Assembly (NCBI GenBank): GCA_017379255.1
Contig: JAFNWZ010000364.1
Location: forward strand, 1-13,797
DNA length: 13,797 bases
Origin: Akkermansia sp.
Lineage (GTDB): Bacteria > Verrucomicrobiota > Verrucomicrobiia > Verrucomicrobiales > Akkermansiaceae
Reading direction: 5' to 3'
Below are positions 7,105 to 13,797 of this stretch, one piece after another. The translations under genes were made by a program, and so were the position numbers. Numbering within the stretch: position 1 is the stretch's first letter; the number at the start of each line of letters is the position of its first letter. The notes beneath the pieces are model-generated. The model was not told where the DNA came from, ran no database searches, and saw only the letters and a program-made list of their open reading frames with translations.

Positions 7105-8034
7105 ATGAAAATCATCAGCGGTACCGCTCATCCCCAGTTAGCTCAGGATATTGCCAAGGTCATGGGTCTTCCCCTGTGCGACGCCACGGTCAATACCTTC
7201 CCCGACGGAGAAAGCTTCGTTCAGATTAAGGAATCCATTCGTGGCGCAGACGCCTTCATTGTTCAGCCGACCTGCCCGCCCACGAACCACAACCTCATGG
7301 AGCTGCTCGTGATGGTTGATGCCGTGCGCCGCGCCAGCGCCAGCCGCATTACCGCTGTTATCCCCTTCTACGGCTATGCCCGCCAGGACCGCAAGGACAA
7401 GCCCAGAGTTCCCATCACTTCCAAACTGGTAGCCAACCTGCTGACCGCCGCCGGTGTGAACCGCGTGCTCACCATGGATCTGCACGCTGCCCAGATTCAG
7501 GGCTTCTTCGAAATCCCCGTTGACCACCTGCACAGCGTGCCCGTGCTCGTGAAGCACCTCAAGGCCAACTACGTGAAGGATATGAACAACCTCGTGGTTG
7601 TTTCGCCCGACATCGGCGGCGTGAAGAACGCCAAGAGCTATGCCAACATCCTCGGTACAGACCTGGCCATCGTGGCCAAACAGCGCATTTCCGCTACAGA
7701 GGTGGATGCCCATGCCGTCATCGGCGATGTGAAGGGCAAGGATGTGCTCATGGTGGACGATATGACTGAATCCGGCGGCACCCTCTGCGCCGCTGCCAAG
7801 ATTCTCAAGGAACACGGCGCTGCCCGCATCTTTGCCGGCGTGTCCCACGGCGTGCTCACCGATACGGCCCGCCAGCGTCTGGCCAACAGCTCCATCGAGT
7901 GCCTGCTCACCTCCGACTCCGTCCCCATGGCCTATGGTGACCGTGTCGATACCGTGAGCATTGCTCCTCTCTTCGCGCAGGCCATTGCCAACATTCACCA
8001 CAATGCTTCCGTGACCCACCTCTTCGAGGTGTAA
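7105..8034 (+). CDS. prs: Ribose-phosphate diphosphokinase (PRPP synthetase)
   Basis: A 309-residue class I PRPP synthetase of normal length. It transfers diphosphate from ATP to ribose 5-phosphate, giving PRPP for purine, pyrimidine, histidine, tryptophan and NAD synthesis in the cytoplasm. Visible motifs are the N-terminal KIISGTAHP (2-10), the flexible ATP loop YARQDRK (91-97), the DLHAAQIQGFF metal/substrate motif (125-135) and the PRPP-binding loop VDDMTESGGT (217-226). The loop TESGGT departs a little from the commoner IDTGGT form but keeps the acidic pair and the glycines. The ATG at 7105 gives the standard family start, although the bases before it (CACCTGCACAC) show no Shine-Dalgarno sequence. 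Codons ending in C dominate more than in the neighbours, consistent with high expression. Confidence 0.97.
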   Translation: MKIISGTAHPQLAQDIAKVMGLPLCDATVNTFPDGESFVQIKESIRGADAFIVQPTCPPTNHNLMELLVMVDAVRRASASRITAVIPFYGYARQDRKDKPRVPITSKLVANLLTAAGVNRVLTMDLHAAQIQGFFEIPVDHLHSVPVLVKHLKANYVKDMNNLVVVSPDIGGVKNAKSYANILGTDLAIVAKQRISATEVDAHAVIGDVKGKDVLMVDDMTESGGTLCAAAKILKEHGAARIFAGVSHGVLTDTARQRLANSSIECLLTSDSVPMAYGDRVDTVSIAPLFAQAIANIHHNASVTHLFEV

Positions 8035-8060
8035 GCCTGTACGCAAAGCGATTTTAATCC

Positions 8061-8098
8061 CAGCGGCAGCCCGGTTCGGGCTGCCGTTGTTGCTTTGC
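8061..8098 (+). terminator. Rho-independent terminator of prs
   Basis: A perfect 10-bp GC-rich stem, 8064-8073 pairing with 8077-8086, has a 3-nt loop and can extend by a few outer pairs to 8061 and 8089. It is followed by a T-rich but interrupted tail (TTGTTGCTTT). It lies 27-30 bp after the prs stop, the expected place for a terminator. Confidence 0.75.
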
Positions 8099-8146
8099 CC
8101 CGGTTCTTCTTTCCGAGTGCAACGATGCGATTCCAACATTGTGAAC

Positions 8147-8175
8147 TTGACTTGGATGAGGCGGAGTGATACGGT
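8147..8175 (+). promoter_or_regulatory. Possible promoter of the Sel1-repeat gene
   Basis: TTGACT (8147-8152, 5 of 6 to consensus), a 17-bp spacer and TACGGT (8170-8175, which keeps the T-A---T positions) stand just before the gene. Only 9 bp separate the -10 box from the ATG at 8185, the same close geometry as in front of the PutA-like gene. An AAAGG at 8176-8180 could instead act as a ribosome binding site if transcription begins further upstream. Confidence 0.35.
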
Positions 8176-8184
8176 AAAGGTATC

Positions 8185-9567
8185 ATGAAGCGTTTACCCT
8201 TTGTCCTGTTTTGTGCCATTCTCGTGTGTGCCTGTTATGCGCAGGAATACCTGGGAATGGCACAGCGTTTTGTGGAGGAACAGGTGAGTAAGGAGTCCGG
8301 GGTTCAGGTGGATAGCCTGCAGGCAAAGGCAGAAGCAGGTGATGTGGAAGCGGCGCGCCGGTTATCAGCCTATTACCTGAGCCGGGGGAAGGATGAAGCG
8401 GCCTCCGCTTTCCGATGGGCTGTTCATGCTGCAGAGGGTGGTGATGCCATGGGGGCGATGAATGCAGGTATCTGCTGTTACGCAGGCGTGGGAACGGCGC
8501 AGGATGATGCCTTGGCGGCTGAATGGTTTGAAAAGGCAGTCAGGCTCGGCTGTGACCGGGCTTTGAATCCCCTGTCGTACCTGTACGCAGAGGGGCGCGG
8601 TGTGAAGCAGGATTTGACCAAAGCCCTGCAGCTGGCAGAACTCGCCTGCCAGCGGGAAGTACCGTTTGCGGATGAGCGCCTGGCAGAGTTTTATTTCAAG
8701 GGGCAGGGCGTACCGCAGGACTTGGATAAGGCGGAATCTATCCTGAAGCAGCATCTGGAAAAATTTCCGGGGGATGGTTCGGCAGCGAATTTTCTGGCGG
8801 GTGTCATCCAGGCGGGTGATGCCGGACGGCAGAGACGGCACGAAGTGGTTGATTGGCTGAAAAAAGCCGCAGATTGGGGAGAACCAGCCGCTATGGCCTC
8901 TTTGGCCCAGGCCTACTTTGATGGGGCTGTGGTGGAAAAGGATGATGCCATGGCAGCCGCATACACGCAGAAAGCTGCTGCTGCCGGGGTGCCCGGGGCT
9001 CTGGGGAGTCTGGCTCTGTTCTATTTTCAGGGGACAGGCGTGCCGAAGGATGTTGAAAAGGCCATCAGTTTGTGCCGGCAGGCCATGGCTGAAGAGCCGG
9101 ATTCGGCGCTGGCGTACCGCAATCTGGCGGGGATTCTGAGTGTATCTGCGCAGAGTGATGCGCAGTGGGCAGAAGTGGAGCAGCTGCTGCTGAAAGCCGC
9201 TGAATTGAATGATGCAGAGGTCATGCTGGAGCTGGCTCTGGAATATTCCTCGGATGATGATATGTTCCGCGAGAATGTGCCCGCTGCCATTCACTGGTGC
9301 GAGCGCGCCCTGCAGGCATATCCCGATGCTGCGGACCTGCATTGCCTGCTGGCGGATAATCTGCTGAAAGCGGGAGATGATGCGGGCACTCAGGAACGCG
9401 CGTATACCCATTATGCCGTTGCTGCAGCGCAGTGCTATCCCCGTGCCGTACGCATGCTGGCGCGCGCCTGGGCTGAGGGCTGGGCGTACAAGCAGGGGGA
9501 ACGCCAGCCTGCTAATCCTGAAATGGCTGCCGTAATGGAGGCTACGGCCCGGGAGCTGGAAAAGTGA
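8185..9567 (+). CDS. Exported Sel1-like (TPR-type) repeat protein
   Basis: A 460-residue protein with a signal sequence (basic start, hydrophobic residues about 5-18) and, after it, about nine degenerate Sel1-like repeats of 36-40 residues. The clearest carry the GxGV-x-x-D pattern: YAGVGTAQDDALAAEWFEKA (99-118), YAEGRGVKQD (134-143), YFKGQGVPQD (170-179), YFDGAVVEKD (244-253) and YFQGTGVPKD (280-289). Sel1 repeats form alpha-helical solenoids that mediate protein-protein contacts; no catalytic domain is visible. The signal end VCAC (14-17) could be a lipobox with an unusual Cys at -2, making a lipoprotein; cleavage after CYA (17-19) by signal peptidase I is the alternative. The ATG at 8185 is preceded by AAAGG. 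The gene stands alone, bounded by the prs terminator and the convergent sulfatase gene, so its partner cannot be deduced. Confidence 0.9.
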   Translation: MKRLPFVLFCAILVCACYAQEYLGMAQRFVEEQVSKESGVQVDSLQAKAEAGDVEAARRLSAYYLSRGKDEAASAFRWAVHAAEGGDAMGAMNAGICCYAGVGTAQDDALAAEWFEKAVRLGCDRALNPLSYLYAEGRGVKQDLTKALQLAELACQREVPFADERLAEFYFKGQGVPQDLDKAESILKQHLEKFPGDGSAANFLAGVIQAGDAGRQRRHEVVDWLKKAADWGEPAAMASLAQAYFDGAVVEKDDAMAAAYTQKAAAAGVPGALGSLALFYFQGTGVPKDVEKAISLCRQAMAEEPDSALAYRNLAGILSVSAQSDAQWAEVEQLLLKAAELNDAEVMLELALEYSSDDDMFRENVPAAIHWCERALQAYPDAADLHCLLADNLLKAGDDAGTQERAYTHYAVAAAQCYPRAVRMLARAWAEGWAYKQGERQPANPEMAAVMEATARELEK

Positions 9568-9570
9568 TTC

Positions 9571-9587
9571 CCGGCTGCTGCGGCCGG
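9571..9587. terminator. Possible bidirectional hairpin between convergent genes
   Basis: CCGGC/GCCGG (9571-9575 with 9583-9587), extendable by a G-T and a G-C pair to a 7-bp stem with a 3-nt loop, sits in the 37-bp gap between the stops of the Sel1-repeat and sulfatase genes. No U-tract follows on either strand, so this call rests on position and stem only. Confidence 0.25.
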
Positions 9588-9604
9588 TGTGGTCGTTGAA
9601 TGGA

Positions 9605-11389
9605 TTACGGGTATATGTCTCCGGCGGTGAGTTCCTGCAGGCGCTTGCGGAGCTCGGCTGTTTTGCCGGGCTGCAGCGGAGCGAGATTACGCTGCTCGCC
9701 TGGGTCGGTGTTCAGGTCGTACAGCTGTTCGCCCTTTCCCTGACGGTCGGCGCGTCCGCGCCCGTAGTCAGGGATATATTTGTATTGTCCGCTGCGCAGG
9801 GCATAGCGTGGGCCTTCAAATGCCTGGGTGACTAAATTGATTCGTCCGGTCTGGGAGAGCCCCAGCAGGGCAGTAAGGTGGTTTTCGCTGTCTCTGAGGC
9901 TGTTATTGGGTGTTTGTATACCGCAAAGGGTGGCGAGACTTCGGGGGATATCCATCTGGCAGACGAGGGCAGGGCTTGTTCCTGGTGTAATGTTACCCGG
10001 CCAGGAAACGATGAAGGGTACGCGTGTGCCGCCCTCAAACAGGGAATATTTGCCGCCACGCCAGGGGTGGGCGGGCTGGTGGCTGGCGCAGGCTTCTCTT
10101 GCGCCGTCTTCGTAGCCGTCGGAGATGACGGGGCCGTTGTCGCTGGTGAAGATGATGAGGGTATCCTCCGGCTTGTAGCCGCTTTTTTCAAGCGCTTTCA
10201 TAAGGCGGCCCAGGGAGTCATCCATCTGCAGGGTGGCATCCCCCCGGATGCCGAGGTGGCTTTTGCCCCGGAAACGGTTGTGCGGGTCGCGCGGCACGTG
10301 GATATCATTAGTGCAGAAGTAGAGAAAGAGCGGTTTCCCGGCGCAATCGGCAATGAAGCGTTCGCCCGCGGCGGTAATGTCATCTGCAATGTCCTGGTCT
10401 TTCCAGAGGGCGGCGGTGCCGCCGCGCATGTGGCCGATGCGGGAGATGCCGTCGATGATGGTACAGGCGTGCTGTTTGTCGCTGGGGCGTCCCCAGGGTT
10501 TGAGCAGTTCCGGGTGCGTGGCGGCGGTGGGGATGCCCGGGTAGGCCCGGCCACGGTAATTGACCTCGATGGGGTCTTGCGGGTCGAGGTTTTTCACCTG
10601 GCCGTTTTCGACATAGACGCAGGGCACGCGGTCACCCGTTGCGGCCATGATGAAGGAGTAGTCGAAACCGATGTCGGCCAGGGCGGGGGAGATGGGTTTG
10701 TTCCAATCGATGTTGCCAGCGCCAAGCCCCAGATGCCATTTGCCGATGGCGGCGGTGCGGTAGCCCGCCTGCTGCATGAGGGTGCCGAGTGTGGCGGCTT
10801 TATCGCGCGTGGGGATGATGAGGGCTGCATCTCCCGGCAGGATACCGGTGCCGCGCTGCCGCCAGGCATATTGCCCGGTAAGCATGGAGTAGCGCGAGGG
10901 CGTGCACACGGAGTTGGTGCTGTGGGCATCGGTGAAGAGCAGCCCTTGGTCGGCCAGTTTCTGCACGTTGGGGCAGGGTACTCCGCCCTTGTTGCCATAG
11001 GCTGTGGTGTCGTTGTAGCCCAGGTCATCTGCCACGAAGAGAAGGATGGCTTTTGGTGGGGTAAGGGGGGAACGTGGAGTCCCGTCCGTGTCGGAGCAGA
11101 GCAGGTACGCAGCGCTGGCGACAGCCATGCCTTTTTCCACAGCGTCTTTGATATGCGGTTTGACGGCTTCCAGCGGTTTTTCCATGGCATCGGCACTATG
11201 TTGAATTCCCTTGCGGATGGCGGTTTCAACGGTTTTGAGCCATACTGGTTCGGGCGTGGGAGCTTCCTGTTTCGTAGGAGTGGGGGTATCCTCGAATGAT
11301 TTTTCCAGCATATCATCCAGCAGGCCAGGGGAGGGCTGCGTTAAAAGGAAAAACAGTGAGAAAAGGATGACGAGGGTACGGTTGCGCAT
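9605..11389 (-). CDS. Secreted sulfatase (formylglycine-dependent, arylsulfatase-like)
   Basis: A 594-residue type I sulfatase that hydrolyses sulfate esters, probably of host or environmental glycans, in the periplasm or at the surface; the exact substrate cannot be read from the sequence. The metal-binding DD is at residues 121-122 (VADDLGYND). The Cys-type formylglycine motif CTPSR is at 162-166, so Cys162 must be oxidised by a maturase not in this window. GKWHLG (216-221), His364 in DIHVP, TSDNG (415-419) and GGKYSLFEGGTRVPF (445-459) complete the active site, so it should be active. An N-terminal hydrophobic segment (5-17) is a signal peptide or anchor, with no clear cleavage site. Between it and the domain (about 111 onward) lies an extra segment of roughly 90 residues: a Pro/Thr/Glu-rich stretch and then a charged helical part. 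The upstream bases show no Shine-Dalgarno sequence. It is probably transcribed alone. Confidence 0.93.
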   Translation of the reverse strand: MRNRTLVILFSLFFLLTQPSPGLLDDMLEKSFEDTPTPTKQEAPTPEPVWLKTVETAIRKGIQHSADAMEKPLEAVKPHIKDAVEKGMAVASAAYLLCSDTDGTPRSPLTPPKAILLFVADDLGYNDTTAYGNKGGVPCPNVQKLADQGLLFTDAHSTNSVCTPSRYSMLTGQYAWRQRGTGILPGDAALIIPTRDKAATLGTLMQQAGYRTAAIGKWHLGLGAGNIDWNKPISPALADIGFDYSFIMAATGDRVPCVYVENGQVKNLDPQDPIEVNYRGRAYPGIPTAATHPELLKPWGRPSDKQHACTIIDGISRIGHMRGGTAALWKDQDIADDITAAGERFIADCAGKPLFLYFCTNDIHVPRDPHNRFRGKSHLGIRGDATLQMDDSLGRLMKALEKSGYKPEDTLIIFTSDNGPVISDGYEDGAREACASHQPAHPWRGGKYSLFEGGTRVPFIVSWPGNITPGTSPALVCQMDIPRSLATLCGIQTPNNSLRDSENHLTALLGLSQTGRINLVTQAFEGPRYALRSGQYKYIPDYGRGRADRQGKGEQLYDLNTDPGEQRNLAPLQPGKTAELRKRLQELTAGDIYP

Positions 11390-11612
11390 GGTGCCATTCA
11401 GTTTGTTCTGATTTGAAATCCCGATTCACAGCGCAGCTGGAGTCCTGGATTCTTTCATCGGATGGGATTGTATGCCTGTCTTTTTACTATATTACCGCCG
11501 CCTCTGACAAGCATAAAATATGGGAGGCGTCTGACCCTGTAAAGATTCTGGCGAGCTACCCCGCATCTGCGGGATGAGCTCGCCAAAACCAATCAGATCA
11601 TTTGATTCTGCT
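11390..11612. other. 223-bp intergenic region with clustered inverted repeats
   Basis: This stretch must hold the hydrolase terminator and the sulfatase promoter, both read leftward. A -10-like TATAGT (11486-11491, 5 of 6) is clear, but the nearest good -35, TTGTCA (11505-11510), is only 13 bp away, so the promoter call is unsettled. Three inverted repeats occupy or border 11499-11625. I see no conserved small gene here: the frame that runs through it from the hydrolase gene is a shadow of that gene. Confidence 0.6.
11550..11584 (-). terminator. Two-tier hairpin downstream of the hydrolase gene, likely terminator
   Basis: An outer perfect 8-bp stem GGCGAGCT/AGCTCGCC (11550-11557 with 11577-11584) encloses an inner 6-bp stem CCCGCA/TGCGGG (11560-11565 with 11568-11573), separated by a small internal loop of 2 and 3 nt. 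It starts 29 bp past the hydrolase stop in the direction of transcription. The following leftward bases (AGAATCTTT) are only weakly U-rich, so a processing or regulatory structure, or part of a dispersed repeat, is also possible. Confidence 0.5.
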
Positions 11613-11625
11613 TTAGAAATCAAAT
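11600..11625 (-). repeat. 8-bp inverted repeat spanning the hydrolase stop codon
   Basis: ATTTGATT (11600-11607) and AATCAAAT (11618-11625) are perfect complements with a 10-nt loop that contains the stop codon (11613-11615). The stem is A/T-rich and stands out against the GC-rich gene body. It may stabilise the mRNA 3' end or be chance. Confidence 0.45.
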
Positions 11626-12425
11626 TGGCATTGTTCTGTGATGGGCATAGCCTGCTGCAGGTCGTTGGCAAATCCGGCGGTGGCAAAGATGTTGTTGTGA
11701 TTGGCCGGGTAATTGCGGATGACGGGCTGTGTACGGAAGGCGCGGATGAGTTTTTCCGTGCTGTTGGCGGGCACCACATCATCGAAGTTGGCGCGCATGA
11801 TGGTGACCGGGCAGGTGACCTGCGGTGCGTATTGGACACTCTTCCAGCTGTCCATGGGCAGGAGGCGCGGGAAGAAGGGAACCACGTTGCAGGCAACGCT
11901 GGTCATGGAATCAAACGGGCACACCAGGATGAGCCCCGCGGGGGCTTCTGTGGCGGCCAGCTGGGTGGCAACACCGCTGCCCAGACTGAAGCCTACCAGG
12001 TAGAGCGGAGCGCTGGCATTGCCCATGAGGTTGCGCGCATAGCGGATGCTGTAGCGGGCATCGCTGATGATGGCTTTCTCGCTGGGGGTGCCGGAGCTGT
12101 TGCCATAGCCGCGGTAGTTCATGAGCAGGTAGGAGCGCGATGGATCAGCCGCGGCCAGTGTGGTGAAGCTGCCCACGTTCATGGCGTTGCCGCCGAACAT
12201 GACCACGAGCGGTGTGTTGGCTCCGCGGTTGAAGAACCAGCCGCGCAGCTGGGTGCCATCCCCGGCGGTGATGGTGATGGCGTTGTCCGGGTGGCCACAG
12301 GCGGCATCCGGCAGTTCCATGGTGCTGCCGGGGTAGACCAGCTTGTTGGTGTTGCACGCGGCAAGCCCAAGGGCTGCTGCGGCCAGCACCAGCGCGTGGC
12401 GTACATTGCGGGAGAGCATTCTCAT
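11613..12425 (-). CDS. Alpha/beta-hydrolase lipoprotein
   Basis: A 270-residue protein that starts with a lipoprotein signal (LGLAAC, lipidated Cys24) and then an alpha/beta-hydrolase fold of the kind seen in BEM46/ABHD13-like serine hydrolases. The inferred catalytic triad is Ser147 in the nucleophile elbow GFSLGSG (145-151), Asp215 in the NFDDVVP strand and His243 in the ANHNN loop. FGGN (77-80) probably supplies the oxyanion hole, and NYRGYGNSSG (103-112) is a family hallmark. It should be a membrane-anchored periplasmic esterase or peptidase-like hydrolase; the substrate is unknown. The ATG at 12425 lies 13 bp after the small transporter subunit stop with no visible Shine-Dalgarno sequence; a second in-frame ATG at 12419 is equally possible. 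The close spacing suggests read-through from the transporter operon. The last codons are A/T-rich and enter an inverted repeat. Confidence 0.9.
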   Translation of the reverse strand: MRMLSRNVRHALVLAAAALGLAACNTNKLVYPGSTMELPDAACGHPDNAITITAGDGTQLRGWFFNRGANTPLVVMFGGNAMNVGSFTTLAAADPSRSYLLMNYRGYGNSSGTPSEKAIISDARYSIRYARNLMGNASAPLYLVGFSLGSGVATQLAATEAPAGLILVCPFDSMTSVACNVVPFFPRLLPMDSWKSVQYAPQVTCPVTIMRANFDDVVPANSTEKLIRAFRTQPVIRNYPANHNNIFATAGFANDLQQAMPITEQCQFDF

Positions 12426-12438
12426 GGCTAGTAGGTGT

Positions 12439-12555
12439 TTAGTTTTGCTGTTCGTCCTGTTTGTCGCTCTTGACGAGGCGGATGCAGCAGGAGATGAACA
12501 GAGCCCATACGATGCCGATGGAGAGTAACATGGTGATGATACCTGCGATTGTCAT
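12439..12555 (-). CDS. Small single-helix subunit of NSS-family transporter (MetS-like)
   Basis: A 38-residue reading frame, MTIAGIITMLLSIGIVWA followed by a short helix end and a charged tail (RLVKSDKQDEQQN). One membrane helix spans about residues 3-25, and the basic/acidic tail would lie in the cytoplasm. It begins 17 bp after the transporter stop and ends 13 bp before the hydrolase start, filling the gap exactly. Many bacterial NSS transporters of the MetP type are followed by such a small partner (MetS in corynebacterial methionine/alanine uptake), and size, topology, the Trp in the helix and gene order all match. No Shine-Dalgarno sequence is visible, so coupling to the upstream stop is likely. 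It is too short for ordinary gene finders and may be unannotated. Confidence 0.75.
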   Translation of the reverse strand: MTIAGIITMLLSIGIVWALFISCCIRLVKSDKQDEQQN

Positions 12556-12572
12556 AATGGTATGAGTGGGGG

Positions 12573-13797
12573 TTATTTGTTTAAATCTTCGGGGTTAGTG
12601 TGTTTGTGGAATTTCGGGGAAGTGTAGATGACGAAGGCAAAGAAGAGGGCAACCAGCACCACCCACACGACGGGGAACACGGCTCCGGGTTCGCCATTGA
12701 GGATGTTGACGACCTGGCTGCTCTGCTTCACAAAGATATTCTGGTAGAGCCAGGAGGCAAAGATGACGAGCAGGATGCTTGGGGTGACCCAGCGGATGAT
12801 GAATCCCAGTCCGCGGGGCAGGGGGATGGCCGCACCGAGTTTCAGTTCCTCGATACCGTTCTTTGTGCCCCATACCACATTGAACATGGTGAAGAAGAGG
12901 CAGGAGGTGATGTAGAGGAACATGGTGCCGAACCAGAAGTCCATGGTGTCCAGAGCCATGAGCCCCTCCGTGAACCAGCCGACCATGAGGGTGCCCACGG
13001 TCACGAGGAAAGCCACGAGCGAGACGCTCTGCATGCGGCGCAACTGCCAGAACTCTTCCAGGAAGGCCACGGAAGGCTGCAGCATGGAAATGGCACTGGT
13101 GATGGCGCCGATGAAGAGCAGCACGAAGAAGAGCGTGCCGAATACCTGGCCGCCCGGCATGTAGTGGAACACCTGGGGAAGTACGTTGAAGCCCAGCCCG
13201 AATGTACCGCAGCCGGCAGCTGCCACTACACCCAGCAGCGCCACAGCGGCGGGGATGATCATCATGCCGGCCATGCCTACTTCGATGGCCTCGTTAGCGG
13301 CATTGGCGGTGAGGGAGGAAAGGGCGATGTCCTTGCGGCGGCGCACATAGCTGGCGTAGGAGCACACCGTGCCGAAGCCGATGGAAAGGGAGAAGAATAC
13401 CTGCCCGGCAGCGGTGAGCCACAGCTCGGGGTTCAGCAGCCCCTGGGTGAGGGAAATGTACTTTTCTTCCACTTTCTTGCCAGGGTTGGCAGACTGGATG
13501 CGGGAAACGAGCTCGGCCTTCTGTTCGGTTGTGGCGTTGACCGGTACCATTTCCACTTCTTTTCCATCTACCAGAAGCATGGTCTTGGTGGGGTTCCACA
13601 TGTAACCGAGACCCTGGCTCACGTTGCGCTCAGGCTGGTTGATATCGGGCGTGCCGAGGGTGAGCACGCGGGCCAGAATGATGAATGCGGTGATGAAGAG
13701 CAGGGGCATGCTCCATTTGCAGAACCATTCAATGCCCTTGCCGATGCCGCGGAAGATGATGTACATATTGGCCAGGATGGCCAGGGCGAAGAAGACC
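12573..13797 (-). CDS. NSS-family sodium-dependent amino-acid transporter, 5' part missing
   Basis: The C-terminal 407 or so residues of a neurotransmitter:sodium symporter-family transporter. The frame stays open past the Met at 13766 to the window edge (codons VFFALAILAN precede it), so the real start, with the first helices and the unwound TM1 site, lies outside. Family hallmarks, numbered from that Met, are GIEWFCKWSMPLLF (11-24) leading into TM5, GQVFFSLSIGFG (121-132) in TM6, and LFFVLLFIGAITSAISMLQP (212-231) in TM8, which contributes to the sodium sites. About eight helices remain. It imports an amino acid with Na+ across the inner membrane; MetP-like methionine/alanine uptake is suggested by the small subunit gene downstream, but the substrate is not proven. 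An unusual hydrophilic insertion lies between TM5 and TM6 (about residues 60-106). Confidence 0.92.
   Translation of the reverse strand, partial: VFFALAILANMYIIFRGIGKGIEWFCKWSMPLLFITAFIILARVLTLGTPDINQPERNVSQGLGYMWNPTKTMLLVDGKEVEMVPVNATTEQKAELVSRIQSANPGKKVEEKYISLTQGLLNPELWLTAAGQVFFSLSIGFGTVCSYASYVRRRKDIALSSLTANAANEAIEVGMAGMMIIPAAVALLGVVAAAGCGTFGLGFNVLPQVFHYMPGGQVFGTLFFVLLFIGAITSAISMLQPSVAFLEEFWQLRRMQSVSLVAFLVTVGTLMVGWFTEGLMALDTMDFWFGTMFLYITSCLFFTMFNVVWGTKNGIEELKLGAAIPLPRGLGFIIRWVTPSILLVIFASWLYQNIFVKQSSQVVNILNGEPGAVFPVVWVVLVALFFAFVIYTSPKFHKHTNPEDLNK

Noticed and set aside
7138..8139. Minus-strand 333-codon frame opposite prs
   Set aside because: Exact antisense of a highly conserved prs gene; the His/Gly-rich composition is what third-position C bias produces on the other strand.
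8365..9411. Minus-strand 348-codon frame opposite the Sel1-repeat gene
   Set aside because: Antisense of repeat coding sequence with no recognisable domain and no start signal.
9605..9650. Sulfatase C-terminus as an exosortase substrate tail
   Set aside because: It ends in a charged helix and AGDIYP without a PEP motif, hydrophobic helix and basic end.
9878..11299. Plus-strand 473-codon frame opposite the sulfatase gene
   Set aside because: Entirely antisense to the sulfatase, whose active-site motifs are unambiguous; its Gly/Val/Ala-rich translation has no domain structure.
11492..11896. 134-codon minus-strand frame running from the hydrolase gene into the intergenic region
   Set aside because: Most of it is the hydrolase sequence read out of frame; only the last 40 or so codons are outside the gene and they translate the hairpin region.

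Overview
The window looks like chromosomal DNA from a GC-rich Gram-negative bacterium. An Akkermansia-like member of the Verrucomicrobiota fits best. The reasons are an exosortase with a separate EpsI protein, a secreted formylglycine-type sulfatase, a Sel1-repeat envelope protein, a menaquinone gene (menE), and several genes without a recognisable Shine-Dalgarno sequence. This placement is inference from gene content; no rRNA or other marker is present. I see no insertion sequence, phage gene, CRISPR array, tRNA or rRNA.

Left block (1-7014, all minus strand). Transcription runs leftward from about 7070. An exosortase with its C/R/H active site intact overlaps epsI by 4 bp (ATGA). After a 79-bp gap with a good sigma70-type promoter comes a 1153-codon gene related to the bifunctional proline-catabolism flavoenzyme PutA. 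Five bases on is menE (o-succinylbenzoate-CoA ligase), and that overlaps by 4 bp a cysteine-rich polytopic membrane protein of unknown function. The most unusual feature of the window is the PutA homologue. It aligns from end to end with the long actinobacterial type of PutA and has no frameshift, yet most diagnostic catalytic residues of both the proline dehydrogenase and the aldehyde dehydrogenase domains are replaced. It is probably a pseudoenzyme or a repurposed protein, sharing an operon with a menaquinone-biosynthesis gene.

Centre (7015-9567, plus strand). A 90-bp divergent intergenic region separates the exosortase from prs (ribose-phosphate diphosphokinase). prs has intact motifs and C-ending codon bias, and is followed by a clear hairpin terminator. 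Next is an exported Sel1-repeat protein, possibly a lipoprotein.

Right block (9605-13797, minus strand). A secreted sulfatase with an atypical N-terminal extension converges on the Sel1 gene. Upstream of it is a 223-bp intergenic region carrying three nested or adjacent inverted repeats. Then come an alpha/beta-hydrolase lipoprotein, a 38-aa single-helix protein resembling the small subunits of MetP/MetS-type transporters, and the 3' part of an NSS-family sodium-coupled amino-acid transporter that runs off the right edge. The transporter, the small protein and possibly the hydrolase form one operon.
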